64,000 nucleotides of DNA from Streptococcus mitis (GCA_001560895.1 CP014326.1:1996001-2060000), one strand, 5' to 3'. Positions 38,297-46,944 are shown, counted from the first letter of the stretch. Numbers and translations are program-made. Notes: generated from the sequence alone by a model not told the origin.

Positions 38297-38646
38297 CTTA
38301 CTGTCGCAGATATGAATCCATCCCAAGGATAGGGGTTTCCGTTAATATCACAACCTCTATTAAGAGCACCATATCCAATACAGTAAGCTATTCTTCCTGC
38401 AGCCCCAGCCAATACACCTGCTGCTGCACCAATAAGCCAACCTCCAAGGCCTCCAACTTTAATATAGTTTATTAGTTTTTTGGTTAAAACTGCAGCTCCA
38501 GCTAATGCTATAAAAGTCCCTGGGCTCATAGCTAAAGCTGCACAAATTCCTTGACAATCACTCTTGCTTAAATAAGCCCCCCCATCAAGATACATCATCT
38601 CTTCTTGCTCAAGAGCAACATAATTATTTGGTAATACGAGTTCCAT
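38293..38646 (-). CDS. Bacteriocin-like peptide A with double-glycine leader
   Basis: 117 residues. The leader of 23 residues ends MMYLDGG. The predicted mature peptide has 94 residues, with Cys in SDCQGICAAL and two further Cys near the end (AYCIGYG, RGCDING) that could form disulfides. A glycine-rich hydrophobic centre follows (GGLGGWLIGAAAGVLAGAAG). The leader is shared with peptide B. Export is expected through the C39 ABC transporter encoded upstream. Confidence 0.82.
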   Translation of the reverse strand: MELVLPNNYVALEQEEMMYLDGGAYLSKSDCQGICAALAMSPGTFIALAGAAVLTKKLINYIKVGGLGGWLIGAAAGVLAGAAGRIAYCIGYGALNRGCDINGNPYPWDGFISATVR

Positions 38647-38756
38647 TTATTTTCTCCTTTTTTATCAAGCATGGTTAGGATAGCTTCCTAACAAGTAATC
38701 GTTGACTTTGTTTATAGCACTTAGTTACCTAGATAAGATATCTTTCCTTCATCTTA
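38647..38756 (-). promoter_or_regulatory. Promoter/leader repeat of bacteriocin gene A
   Basis: Extended -10 TGCTATAAA (hexamer 38711-38716 on plus as TTTATA) and leader hairpin GTTAGGA/TCCTAAC (38674-38692), conserved in copy B. No regulator repeat was identified. Confidence 0.7.
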
Positions 38757-38791
38757 CTTTATTTTATAGGTGACTTAATGTTTAAAACCAA

Positions 38792-40144
38792 TTATTGCTT
38801 GAAACTTAACATTTCCAAAATCCAATCAAGATAGGTTTCTTTATCATAGACAATCCGCACTTCAACTGGCATATCCTTTTGGAGGACGACTGTCTCACTT
38901 CCATGTTTTAGAGTTAAGGTTTCTAATTCTATCATGACTTTATAAAGGCTAATATTCCCCTCTTTCGTTTCTTGGGAAATTGTTCCTGAATCAATCTGTC
39001 TGACTTGTCCCTTCAGTGTTCCATATTTTTGACTATTTACACCAGTAATAGCAACATCAACTTTTGCTCCTTTTGAAACACGAGAAATATCTCTCGCAAG
39101 TACAAAAGCTTCTACATAGTAACCTTTTTCTTTCCCTGAAACTTCTGCTATCGTTTGCCCCTGCTGAATAGACATTCCTTGTTTCAAAGGTACCAGATAA
39201 TGCAGAGTACCTTCATTTGGCGCTAATATACTATGTGCTTTATCTTGACCTGTTGCCACTCCAAGATTAGCCTCAAGCTCTGTAATACTTTTATTGTTGT
39301 TTGAACGAGCAGTCCCTAACTCACTAATTAATTGAGCATAAATATTATAAGCCTGAGAAGTTGGGTTATTATAGGTACGGTTCATATCCTTAATATTGCT
39401 TTGTTGACTATCAATCTCGCTATTCTTAGAAGTAATATTTGTTTTTAATGCTTCGATTTTTGTTGTTATTTCTGATATCTTAGTTTCTAACTTAGCTTTA
39501 TCATCAGCTGATGTCTTATCTGATAAGGAGGATGAGTCTCCTTGCTGTTGAAGTTGAATCAATTCATTTTGTAGAGTTTGCAAGTCGGCATCTAACTGAT
39601 TTCTTTCAGCTGTTATTTTATTCAACTTCGTATATTCATCCTGAATCTTTGAATACTGGGTACCATTATTATAATTTTCCGAGTTTAACTGAGACAGATA
39701 GTATTCAACTTTCCCATAATATTCCTGTTCTTCACCAGAATTAGATAAATAATTGTATTTCTCATTTAATGATTGTTCAAATTTTTGAAAAATAGCTTCT
39801 TTTGCGCGTAACTTCTCCAATTGTTTATTTAAAGAGCTCGCTTGTAAACCTTCTTGTCCACTTGATAACGAAATAATGACATCTCCAGCATTTACCATAT
39901 CTCCTTCTGACTTATGTAAAGTAACTACCTTCCCTGAACTAATTGCTGATAGGAACTCTGTACCTGTTATAACTGAATTCCCATTCGCTTTTACAATATA
40001 GTTTTTGGGTATATAAGCTGCACCAATCAATGCACCGCTTAAGACAATAGCAGTTGAAATAATGAGAATAAACGCAAAAGCTGGTGGTCTCTTATCAAAG
40101 AAAATACGAGAATAACGTAATTCTGATTTATTATATAATTTCAT
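38792..40144 (-). CDS. HlyD-like bacteriocin secretion accessory protein
   Basis: 450 residues. One N-terminal membrane helix (about 24-47), a biotinyl-lipoyl-like half (VVTLHKSEGDMVNAGD), a long coiled coil (about 100-310), the second lipoyl half (ILAPNEGTLHYLVPLKQG) and a beta domain. It is the ComB/MesE type that bridges the ABC exporter to the outside. It overlaps the 161-residue-frame gene upstream by an ATGA and is last in that three-gene unit. Confidence 0.88.
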   Translation of the reverse strand: MKLYNKSELRYSRIFFDKRPPAFAFILIISTAIVLSGALIGAAYIPKNYIVKANGNSVITGTEFLSAISSGKVVTLHKSEGDMVNAGDVIISLSSGQEGLQASSLNKQLEKLRAKEAIFQKFEQSLNEKYNYLSNSGEEQEYYGKVEYYLSQLNSENYNNGTQYSKIQDEYTKLNKITAERNQLDADLQTLQNELIQLQQQGDSSSLSDKTSADDKAKLETKISEITTKIEALKTNITSKNSEIDSQQSNIKDMNRTYNNPTSQAYNIYAQLISELGTARSNNNKSITELEANLGVATGQDKAHSILAPNEGTLHYLVPLKQGMSIQQGQTIAEVSGKEKGYYVEAFVLARDISRVSKGAKVDVAITGVNSQKYGTLKGQVRQIDSGTISQETKEGNISLYKVMIELETLTLKHGSETVVLQKDMPVEVRIVYDKETYLDWILEMLSFKQ

Positions 40145-40608
40145 AGGCTTACAATAGGTCTAAAAATATCTACTACCATTTTTTCAGGAGAAGAATTAAC
40201 ATAAACTGTATAGACAATCCCATCCGTTTGAATATCATTTTCATAGACATATAGGTCCAATTTAGAATACGCATACTGCAGATACTCAGGGCTATCTTCA
40301 AAACGAACATATAAACAATATGCAACAGAGATGGAATCCTGTACATCATAAATGTTACTGTACTGTTGAGCATTATGAGCTTGAATATAAAAATCAAAAT
40401 CAGTCGTTATTAATCCATCATCATGAATGGTTGTACCACAACTTTTTACAATTAATGGACCAAAAATTTGTGCTTTTAACAACTGCAAATGTTGATAAAA
40501 CTTTTCAATCTCTTGATTTATATTTTCTACTTTTATATCATACAACTTTTTACAGATAACTGACTTTAGTACTAGTTTTTTATTGTCTTGAATCTCTAGT
40601 TTAGCCAT
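40141..40608 (-). CDS. Unknown soluble protein inside the exporter operon (GyrI-like?)
   Basis: 155 residues from ATG 40608, which lies inside the 3' end of the ABC gene. No signal or membrane helix. The segment FEDSPEYLQYAYSKLDLYVY and the end MVVDIFRPIVSL recall GyrI/AraC effector-binding domains, a weak resemblance by eye. Coupled to both neighbours by overlaps, so it is probably made in step with the exporter. Role unknown; possible immunity, ligand sensing or exporter accessory function. Confidence 0.6.
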   Translation of the reverse strand: MAKLEIQDNKKLVLKSVICKKLYDIKVENINQEIEKFYQHLQLLKAQIFGPLIVKSCGTTIHDDGLITTDFDFYIQAHNAQQYSNIYDVQDSISVAYCLYVRFEDSPEYLQYAYSKLDLYVYENDIQTDGIVYTVYVNSSPEKMVVDIFRPIVSL

Positions 40609-42820
40609 AAGTAACCTCCTCTGCATCTAACATAATCGACGGTTCTACTTGTTGCTTCATATAAAAACTCTGTAACTCGACCATTCTAGCATATTTTCCA
40701 TTTTTAGCCATTAATTCCTCATGAGTCCCATATTCTACAATGGAACCATTCTCCAAAAAACATATCTTATCACATCGAAGAATTGTAGACAGCCTGTGGG
40801 CTACTACAATTGTTGTCTTATCTATTATTTTATTAAAGATTAAATCCTGAATAATCTGTTCACTAAATGAATCTAAGTTAGAGGTTGCCTCATCAAATAT
40901 ATACAAGTCAGCTTTACTCAGTAGTGCTCTTGCAATAGCCAATCGTTGTTTCTCTCCACCCGAGAAATTTTGACCGCCTTCTTCTACGAAGGAGCCATAA
41001 CGATTTTGAAGGCGCTGAATCGTATCATGAATACCAACAATACGACAAACTCTCACCATATCCTCATATGTGACAGAAGGATTACCAATTTTTAGATTAT
41101 CAATAATTGTCCCTGTAAAAAGTTCTATGGTCTGAGGAATGTAGGAAATTTTCTTACGTAATTTACCATAGTCAAGGTCTGATAAGTCATTTGCTCCTAT
41201 ACAAATTTTCCCATCACTAGGATTTATAAATCGTAATAATAAACGAACTATCGTACTTTTTCCTGCTCCACTTTCTCCAACAAAAGCTATTTTTTCTCCT
41301 TGTTTAATTCGCAAATTAAAGTTCTTAATAACAGGTGGGCGCGAACCATAGGCAAATGTTACATCTTTAAACTCAATATCATCACACAAGGTGAAGTCTC
41401 TAATACTATAATCCAAGGCAATGTCTTCACGATCTACTTCCATCAATTCTTGAAGTCGACTAACTGCAACCTGTACCTCTTGAAAGGTTAACTGCAAACC
41501 AACTAGATTCTGAATAGGTTCTGTAAAATATTGACTTAATGTCTGAAAAACCAAGAGGTCCCCAATAGTCATTTTTCCATCAATGATAAATAAGGCGCCC
41601 ACTCCCATAAATAATAACCCACCCATGGTTGAGGTCATTGAGGATATTGTAGACTGAATATTCTTCAAAACACCCTCTTTATAACCAATTTCTAAAGTAT
41701 GAACAAATTTTTCTTCAATTTTGTTTAAACGTTGTTCCTCGTCATGCTGAGACTTAATGGTAGCAATGTTACGAATGGATTCAATTAACTGTGAATTAAG
41801 AAGTCCATTTGCTTCCATTTGTTCATGATTAATTTTTTTATAAGGCTTTTTAAAACAGTATATAAGAATGATGTTAACAATAACCATAAAAACTAATATC
41901 AGAAATAAAGATTGATTAATAGTCCAAAGGACAACCGCACTAATAACTGACAAGGTGATATCCATGACTAATGAAATAGAGACTGACGTAAACACATTCT
42001 TTATCGTCATCGCATCTTGAAATCTTGTTAAAACATCACCAACTCTACGACTTCCAAAAAAAATATAAGGAAGATGAATAATATGGTCATAATATCCCAT
42101 TAAAACTGGTATATCAATTTTTCGAGATAGAAACAAAAGAACGTGCTGACGAAATGCAGATAGAAGAGTCTGTAAGAACGACACTATTCCAAATACTATC
42201 AAGAACATATACAGACTATTTTTTAAAGCATATGGAATCACCTCGTCCATGATAACTTTTGAAAAGAGACTCGATAAAATACCAATGATACTTAAAACAA
42301 AGGAAGCTAATATGACTGTACTAATCAAGCCTTTTTGATTAAAAATTAACCTTCCAAATAAATCAAGAAGTCCTTTTCCCTTTAGTTTCCCTCTTTCAAA
42401 ATCCGAATTTGGAACCATAAAAAGAGTAATACCTTGATAAATTTCTCCCAGTTCGTCACTTGACATCTTGCGTATGCCACTAGCAGGGTCTGCTACGTAA
42501 AATTTACTATTCCTTTTGATACTATGTAATACTACAAAATGATTTTGACCTAAATCGTTCTTAACTTGAAGAATCGCAGGAAATGTTAATTTCGGAGTCA
42601 AACCTTCCAGTGCTACTCGAACAGCTTTTACTGTAAAATTCAACTTATTCAGACCTGAAACAATACCACTGACAGTCGTTCCATACATGTCTGTACCAAT
42701 AATTTCCCGAATCTTCATGATTGATAGTTCCTTTTTGTAAGATAAAAGAACTGTTGAAACAACTGCCGCAGCACAATCTGACTGATCATGTTGCATCGTA
42801 CAAGGATATTTTTTTAACAT
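40601..42820 (-). CDS. C39-peptidase ABC transporter for bacteriocin export
   Basis: 739 residues. The N-terminal C39 cysteine protease (Cys16 in HDQSDCAAA, His94 in GQNHFVVLH, Asp111 in ADPASG) cuts double-glycine leaders. Six membrane helices span about 155-460. The ATPase has Walker A GESGAGKST, signature FSGGEKQR and Walker B LYIFDEATSNLD. Start 42820 (ATG) is preferred over a TTG at 42832. Same class as ComA/BlpA; it likely processes peptides A and B. Confidence 0.93.
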   Translation of the reverse strand: MLKKYPCTMQHDQSDCAAAVVSTVLLSYKKELSIMKIREIIGTDMYGTTVSGIVSGLNKLNFTVKAVRVALEGLTPKLTFPAILQVKNDLGQNHFVVLHSIKRNSKFYVADPASGIRKMSSDELGEIYQGITLFMVPNSDFERGKLKGKGLLDLFGRLIFNQKGLISTVILASFVLSIIGILSSLFSKVIMDEVIPYALKNSLYMFLIVFGIVSFLQTLLSAFRQHVLLFLSRKIDIPVLMGYYDHIIHLPYIFFGSRRVGDVLTRFQDAMTIKNVFTSVSISLVMDITLSVISAVVLWTINQSLFLILVFMVIVNIILIYCFKKPYKKINHEQMEANGLLNSQLIESIRNIATIKSQHDEEQRLNKIEEKFVHTLEIGYKEGVLKNIQSTISSMTSTMGGLLFMGVGALFIIDGKMTIGDLLVFQTLSQYFTEPIQNLVGLQLTFQEVQVAVSRLQELMEVDREDIALDYSIRDFTLCDDIEFKDVTFAYGSRPPVIKNFNLRIKQGEKIAFVGESGAGKSTIVRLLLRFINPSDGKICIGANDLSDLDYGKLRKKISYIPQTIELFTGTIIDNLKIGNPSVTYEDMVRVCRIVGIHDTIQRLQNRYGSFVEEGGQNFSGGEKQRLAIARALLSKADLYIFDEATSNLDSFSEQIIQDLIFNKIIDKTTIVVAHRLSTILRCDKICFLENGSIVEYGTHEELMAKNGKYARMVELQSFYMKQQVEPSIMLDAEEVTYG

Positions 42821-42853
42821 AGAAATACTCAATTCTTTAGAATTAATCTAACT

Positions 42854-42882
42854 TTTATACCATATATGCTAAATAGCTACAA
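42854..42882 (-). promoter_or_regulatory. Promoter of the exporter operon
   Basis: Minus strand TTGTAG (42877-42882), 17-bp spacer, TATAAA (42854-42859) with TGG in front. Confidence 0.65.
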
Positions 42883-42898
42883 TATTAAGCATTTTTGA

Positions 42899-42935
42899 AT
42901 CATGCATATTATGATATCTGTTACGGTGATATGAT
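42899..42935. promoter_or_regulatory. Candidate operator region upstream of the exporter promoter
   Basis: Two overlapping inverted repeats: ATCAT-N7-ATGAT (42899-42915) and ATGATATC / GATATGAT (42911-42918 / 42928-42935, one mismatch). They centre about 60 bp and 75 bp upstream of the expected start of transcription, where an activator would bind. The rest of 42936-43090 shows no gene. Confidence 0.45.
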
Positions 42936-43090
42936 TTATAAAAGGTTAATTTTTATAATTAATTCAAATTTATCGAATAACTACTTTAAAAACGATATTA
43001 GCATTCACAGAAAATCTTATGTGACCACTAAATAGCTCATTGGATTCGCCTTCCTTCTATCTCATTTCATTTTAAACAACGAACTTACTC

Positions 43091-43234
43091 TTAACTGGGA
43101 GAATAGTATGCTCCTGTATCAATACCTTGAGTAATTAGAGTAGTACTAATAAAACTTCGACTATTACTCAGTAGAATTAGCACAATAAGCAATAGAGATA
43201 GCGCTTTCAAATATTCGAATTTTAATTTTCCCAT
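43091..43234 (-). CDS. Phr/PapR-like 47-residue secreted signalling peptide precursor
   Basis: Basic N-terminus (MGKLKFEYLK), one hydrophobic export segment (ALSLLLIVLILL) and a polar C-terminus ending TQGIDTGAYYSPS. The layout is that of PapR and PhrA precursors, whose C-terminal few residues are the signal. From memory PhrA of pneumococcus ends SNGLDVGKAD, and the G-I/L-D-T/V-G pattern matches. AAGAAGGTGG precedes ATG 43234. It lies downstream of a PlcR/TprA-like regulator, same strand, and upstream of the bacteriocin exporter. Confidence 0.75.
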   Translation of the reverse strand: MGKLKFEYLKALSLLLIVLILLSNSRSFISTTLITQGIDTGAYYSPS

Positions 43235-43256
43235 CTTGCCACCTTCTTTCACCTAT

Positions 43257-43285
43257 ATTATAAATCAACATATATAAACTGTCAA
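43257..43285 (-). promoter_or_regulatory. Perfect consensus promoter of the peptide gene
   Basis: Minus strand TTGACA (43280-43285), 17-bp spacer, TATAAT (43257-43262). One of two fully consensus promoters in the window. Confidence 0.85.
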
Positions 43286-43395
43286 GTAATTAAAGTAAAA
43301 AATCATATATTTTTTAAAAAAAGAATTATAGTTATTTTGTGTATGAAGAGGATAATCTAAAACTCAATTTCAGGATAAAATGAAGTAAATATCCC

Positions 43396-43454
43396 CATAA
43401 TAAAAACAACCCAAAAGTTAGATTTTTTCTGTCTAACTTTTGGGGTGCAGTTCA
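43396..43454 (-). mobile_element. 59-bp remnant of the IS left end
   Basis: In reverse orientation it matches bases 1-59 of the IS copies, from TGAACTGC through the 16-bp hairpin to the orfA ATG, with one change (GGGGTG to GGGTTG). The rest of the IS is gone. It is placed just 3' of the regulator gene (43510), where the hairpin and T-run would act as that gene's terminator. Confidence 0.88.
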
Positions 43455-43509
43455 TATTATGCGTTTTTTTATTTTAAAGACTTTTTTCCCAGCCTCATAC
43501 ATTCTCTGA

Positions 43510-44367
43510 CTACTTATCCATCAGATATTGTTCTACCTTGAGTGCCATGACTTCATTATTTTCAATTAGATAGAGCACCTTAGCTTTCATATAATAGTCC
43601 TTAGCAACAGAGATATCAAGATCCTCTGTTACATTTCCCAACAAGCAATATAAATCTGCTAGCCTAAAGCTACTATGATACTTGTTACAAAATTCAATCA
43701 TCTCCAATAATAGCACTCTGGACTTATCCATCTCCTCCTGTTTCCAAAGGTGGTAACAATAATTGTATTTTATTTTGATATACAACTCAATTTGTTCACG
43801 CACACTGGTATCGATTTTTGAAAGAGCTACGGAAACCTGTTCATATAGTTGCTCAAATTTCTCCTTATCCTCATCATAGCCTAAGAAAATCAGTAGGGTA
43901 TTCAAAATATACAAATAATCCACTTTATCAATGCTAATCCTACTGAGGATGTCCTCTATTTTTGAAATAGCTAGTTTTAATTGATGTTCACATTGATAGG
44001 TTAGAATGGCATCTATCCAATCCAGATAAATCTTTTCATCAAAAGATAAGGAAATCTGTTGCTTTCTTTCTCCCTCAAAAGCATATTGCAAAGAGGCATA
44101 ATCTTGATTTTCCAACAATGTTTCAGACAACCTCTTGAAAGCAAACAAGCCTATAAACTCTTTCGAAATTTCTCCTGAAAAGAAATAATCCATATTTAAG
44201 CCCATTTTTTCAGATAATTTATATAACAAATCTGCTCCTGGCATATATTTGCCTTGTTCCATTCGACTTATCTGAGTTTGTTGGCAAATTCCTTCTGCCA
44301 ATTCTTTTTGCGACCAGCCCAACTCTTTTCGCTTATTTTTTAATCTTGTTGCTAATAATGCATGCAT
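43510..44367 (-). CDS. PlcR/TprA-like RRNPP transcriptional regulator
   Basis: 285 residues. N-terminal XRE helix-turn-helix (RKELGWSQKELAEGICQQ, ISRMEQGKYMPGADLL) then a TPR-type helical domain to the end (ADLYCLLGNVTEDLDISVAK). This is the plan of PlcR and TprA, which bind small re-imported peptides. ATG 44367 is taken; a GTG at 44379 is possible. The candidate peptide gene lies 275 bp downstream on the same strand, as papR follows plcR. Confidence 0.85.
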   Translation of the reverse strand: MHALLATRLKNKRKELGWSQKELAEGICQQTQISRMEQGKYMPGADLLYKLSEKMGLNMDYFFSGEISKEFIGLFAFKRLSETLLENQDYASLQYAFEGERKQQISLSFDEKIYLDWIDAILTYQCEHQLKLAISKIEDILSRISIDKVDYLYILNTLLIFLGYDEDKEKFEQLYEQVSVALSKIDTSVREQIELYIKIKYNYCYHLWKQEEMDKSRVLLLEMIEFCNKYHSSFRLADLYCLLGNVTEDLDISVAKDYYMKAKVLYLIENNEVMALKVEQYLMDK

Positions 44368-44399
44368 GCTAACCACCACTATTTATATTCTATAAAAAC

Positions 44400-44405
44400 A
44401 TTATA
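44400..44405 (-). promoter_or_regulatory. -10 of the regulator gene
   Basis: Minus strand TATAAT, about 33 bp before the start. No convincing -35 at 16-18 bp. Confidence 0.45.
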
Positions 44406-44470
44406 CTACTTTTTTGAGAAGATTATGTCATATTGTCTACAAAGAGTGAACAAGCTTCTCAAAATGTAAG

Positions 44471-44494
44471 AAAAAAGAGCTATTCAAAGCTCTT
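44471..44494 (-). terminator. Terminator of the LysM protein gene
   Basis: AAGAGCT (44475-44481) / AGCTCTT (44488-44494) followed by a six-T run on the minus strand. Confidence 0.85.
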
Positions 44495-44504
44495 CCCCTA
44501 TTTC

Positions 44505-45155
44505 TTAATACCAGCCGTTGTTAAGCCAGAAGTTTTTAGCGGCTGACCATGAACCGTAACGTCCTGCAACGTAGGCATCTGCTACACGTTCTTGGTTTTC
44601 AGCTGAGTAGTCACCGTTCAAGTATGAATCTGTCAATTGGTAACGTCCGATGTAACGTCCGTTTGTAGCTGTGTAGCTACCGCCTGATTCTTTTTGAGCA
44701 ATCCATTCTTTAGCTTCTGCTTCAGATCCGCTTACAGATGAAGCTGGTGCTGAAGCTTCTGTTGTAGCAACCGTTTCTTCTGCTACAGGAGCGCTTGCAG
44801 CTGGTGCTGCTTCTTCTACTACTTCTGTAGTTTCTGCTGCTGGAGCTGAAACAGTTTCATCTTGAGCTGCTGGTGCTGCATAAGTAGCTGACGCTGGTGT
44901 TGCAACAGGCGCTACAGGACCATCGATAACCAACTCTTGTCCAACATAAATCAAATGAATGTTGTCGATGTGGTTGTTTTCTGCCAATCTCTCAACAGTT
45001 GTGTTGTGAGTTTCAGCGATTTCTGAAAGTGTATCACCTTCTTTAACAGTGTAAGTTGATGATTCTTGAGCAGATACAAATGATGGAGCAAATACTGCAA
45101 ACAAGGCAGCTACTCCTGCAAGAGTTGTTTTAATCTTTTTAGTTGTTGATTTCAT
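44505..45155 (-). CDS. Secreted LysM protein with lysozyme-like C-terminus
   Basis: 216 residues. Signal peptide to about residue 29 (..APSFVSAQ), LysM domain (TYTVKEGDTLSEIAETHNTT, about 34-78) for peptidoglycan binding, an Ala/Pro/Glu-rich linker (80-145) and a C-terminal domain WIAQKESGGSYTATNGRYIG..QLTDSYL resembling a transglycosylase-like fold with Glu in KESGG. From memory the pneumococcal orthologue is in the WalRK (VicRK) regulon; I could not find a convincing WalR repeat here. Confidence 0.85.
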   Translation of the reverse strand: MKSTTKKIKTTLAGVAALFAVFAPSFVSAQESSTYTVKEGDTLSEIAETHNTTVERLAENNHIDNIHLIYVGQELVIDGPVAPVATPASATYAAPAAQDETVSAPAAETTEVVEEAAPAASAPVAEETVATTEASAPASSVSGSEAEAKEWIAQKESGGSYTATNGRYIGRYQLTDSYLNGDYSAENQERVADAYVAGRYGSWSAAKNFWLNNGWY

Positions 45156-45355
45156 ATTTGAAAATTCTCCTTCTTTCTATAGTTCTATCATACCCTTTAA
45201 ATATTACCGTTTCTTGACACTTTTATGTAGAAATATTACAAAATTATTTTTTATTTCCCTAAATAAGCTATTTTTTGTTACAAAAGATGCTTTTTTATGC
45301 TATTTGTAGTGTAAAAAGGTTTTCATCCACAATTAAAGCCAAGACCTTCATTCTT

Positions 45356-45364
45356 TGATATAAT
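45356..45364 (+). promoter_or_regulatory. sdaAB promoter, extended -10
   Basis: TGATATAAT, 31 bp before the start; no -35. The 240 bp between this and the divergent LysM gene are A/T-rich with no other gene. Confidence 0.55.
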
Positions 45365-45394
45365 AGAGATAAGAATTTTTATAAGGGGAAACTG

Positions 45395-46066
45395 ATGAAA
45401 TCACTTCGTTTTCAATCTGTCTTTGATATCATCGGACCAGTTATGATTGGCCCATCTAGTAGCCATACAGCTGGTGCTGTTCGTATTGGGAAGATTGTCT
45501 CTTCCATTTTTGATGATACTCCGACAGAAGTCGAATTCCAACTATTTAACTCATTTGCCAAAACCTATCGTGGTCACGGAACAGACCTAGCCCTTGTTGC
45601 AGGTATTTTAGGCATGGATACAGATGATCCTGAAATCCCAAATAGTCTGGAGATTGCCCACAAGCGTGGCATCAAGATTGTCTGGACTATTCAGAAAGAC
45701 AGCAATGCTCCTCACCCAAACACCACTAAAATTACCGTCAAAAATGCCCACAAGACCATCAGCGTAACTGGTATTTCTATCGGTGGAGGAAATATTCAGG
45801 TCACCGAACTCAATGGCTTTGCCGTCTCTCTCAATATGAATACACCGACTATCATTATCGTTCATCAAGATATTCCAGGTATGATTGCCCTCGTAACAGA
45901 GGCTCTTTCACGCTATGGTATCAATATCGCCCAGATGAATGTTACTCGTGAAAAAGCTGGTGAAAAAGCCATTATGATTATCGAAGTCGATAGTCGCAAC
46001 TGTGATGAGGCCATCGAGGAAATTCGAGAAATCCCTCATCTCCACAATGTCAATTTCTTTAAATAG
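45395..46066 (+). CDS. sdaAB: L-serine dehydratase beta subunit
   Basis: 223 residues. Serine-binding N-terminal part (IGPSSSHTAGAVRIG), then a C-terminal ACT domain (about 148-220, TIIIVHQDIPGMIALVTEAL). With the alpha subunit it converts serine to pyruvate and ammonia using a 4Fe-4S cluster. The alpha gene starts 8 bp later. Confidence 0.94.
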   Translation: MKSLRFQSVFDIIGPVMIGPSSSHTAGAVRIGKIVSSIFDDTPTEVEFQLFNSFAKTYRGHGTDLALVAGILGMDTDDPEIPNSLEIAHKRGIKIVWTIQKDSNAPHPNTTKITVKNAHKTISVTGISIGGGNIQVTELNGFAVSLNMNTPTIIIVHQDIPGMIALVTEALSRYGINIAQMNVTREKAGEKAIMIIEVDSRNCDEAIEEIREIPHLHNVNFFK

Positions 46067-46074
46067 GAGGAAGC

Positions 46075-46944
46075 ATGTTTTATTCTATCAAAGAATTGGT
46101 TGAGCAGGCAGAACTGGACTTTCAAGGAAATGTCGCAGAACTCATGATTGCAACGGAGTTTGAATTGACAGGTCGTGAACGTGAAGAGGTTCTCCTTCTC
46201 ATGGAACGCAATCTGGAAGTCATGAAAGCCTCTGTCCAACTTGGCCTCAATGAAAATAAATCTCGTAGTGGCCTGACAGGTGGAGATGCTGCCAAGCTGG
46301 ACCACTACATCAAAAACGGAAAAACTCTGTCGGATTACACGATTCTCTCTGCTGCCCGAAATGCCATCGCAGTCAATGAACACAATGCCAAAATGGGCTT
46401 GGTCTGCGCTACTCCGACCGCAGGAAGTGCTGGCTGTCTGCCATCCGTTCTCACTGCTGCTATTGAAAAATTGGACCTCAGCCACGAGCAACAGCTGGAT
46501 TTCCTCTTTGCTGCGGGTGCCTTTGGACTAGTCATCGCAAATAATGCCTCTATCTCAGGAGCTGAGGGTGGGTGTCAAGCTGAAGTTGGTTCGGCCTCTG
46601 CCATGAGCGCTGCCGCCTTGACTCTAGCTGCAGGTGGGACACCCTACCAAGCCAGTCAAGCTATTGCCTTTGTCATTAAAAATATGCTAGGCCTTATCTG
46701 TGACCCTGTTGCCGGCTTGGTCGAAGTTCCTTGTGTCAAACGCAATGCCATGGGAGCCAGCTTTGCCTTCATCGCAGCAGATATGGCCTTGGCAGGTATC
46801 GAATCTAAAATCCCTGTGGATGAGGTTATCGATGCCATGTACCAAGTAGGGGCAAGCATGCCAACTGCCTTTCGTGAAACAGCTGAAGGTGGACTCGCTG
46901 CCACCCCTACTGGTCGTCGTCTCCAAAAAGAAATTTTCGGATAA
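46075..46944 (+). CDS. sdaAA: L-serine dehydratase alpha subunit
   Basis: 289 residues. Candidate Fe-S ligands: Cys111 and Cys121 (CATPTAGSAGC), Cys167 (GAEGGCQAE), Cys209 and Cys220 (LICDPVAGLVEVPC). Full length for the split-subunit enzyme. Ribosome site AGGAGG precedes it. Confidence 0.95.
   Translation: MFYSIKELVEQAELDFQGNVAELMIATEFELTGREREEVLLLMERNLEVMKASVQLGLNENKSRSGLTGGDAAKLDHYIKNGKTLSDYTILSAARNAIAVNEHNAKMGLVCATPTAGSAGCLPSVLTAAIEKLDLSHEQQLDFLFAAGAFGLVIANNASISGAEGGCQAEVGSASAMSAAALTLAAGGTPYQASQAIAFVIKNMLGLICDPVAGLVEVPCVKRNAMGASFAFIAADMALAGIESKIPVDEVIDAMYQVGASMPTAFRETAEGGLAATPTGRRLQKEIFG

Noticed and set aside
42936..43090. Extra small peptide gene between the Phr-like gene and the exporter
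   Set aside because: The only start-stop frames are below 10 codons.
45156..45394. WalR (VicR) direct repeat upstream of the LysM gene
   Set aside because: TGTAA-like pieces are present (around 45230-45245), but I could not find two in direct order with the right spacing.
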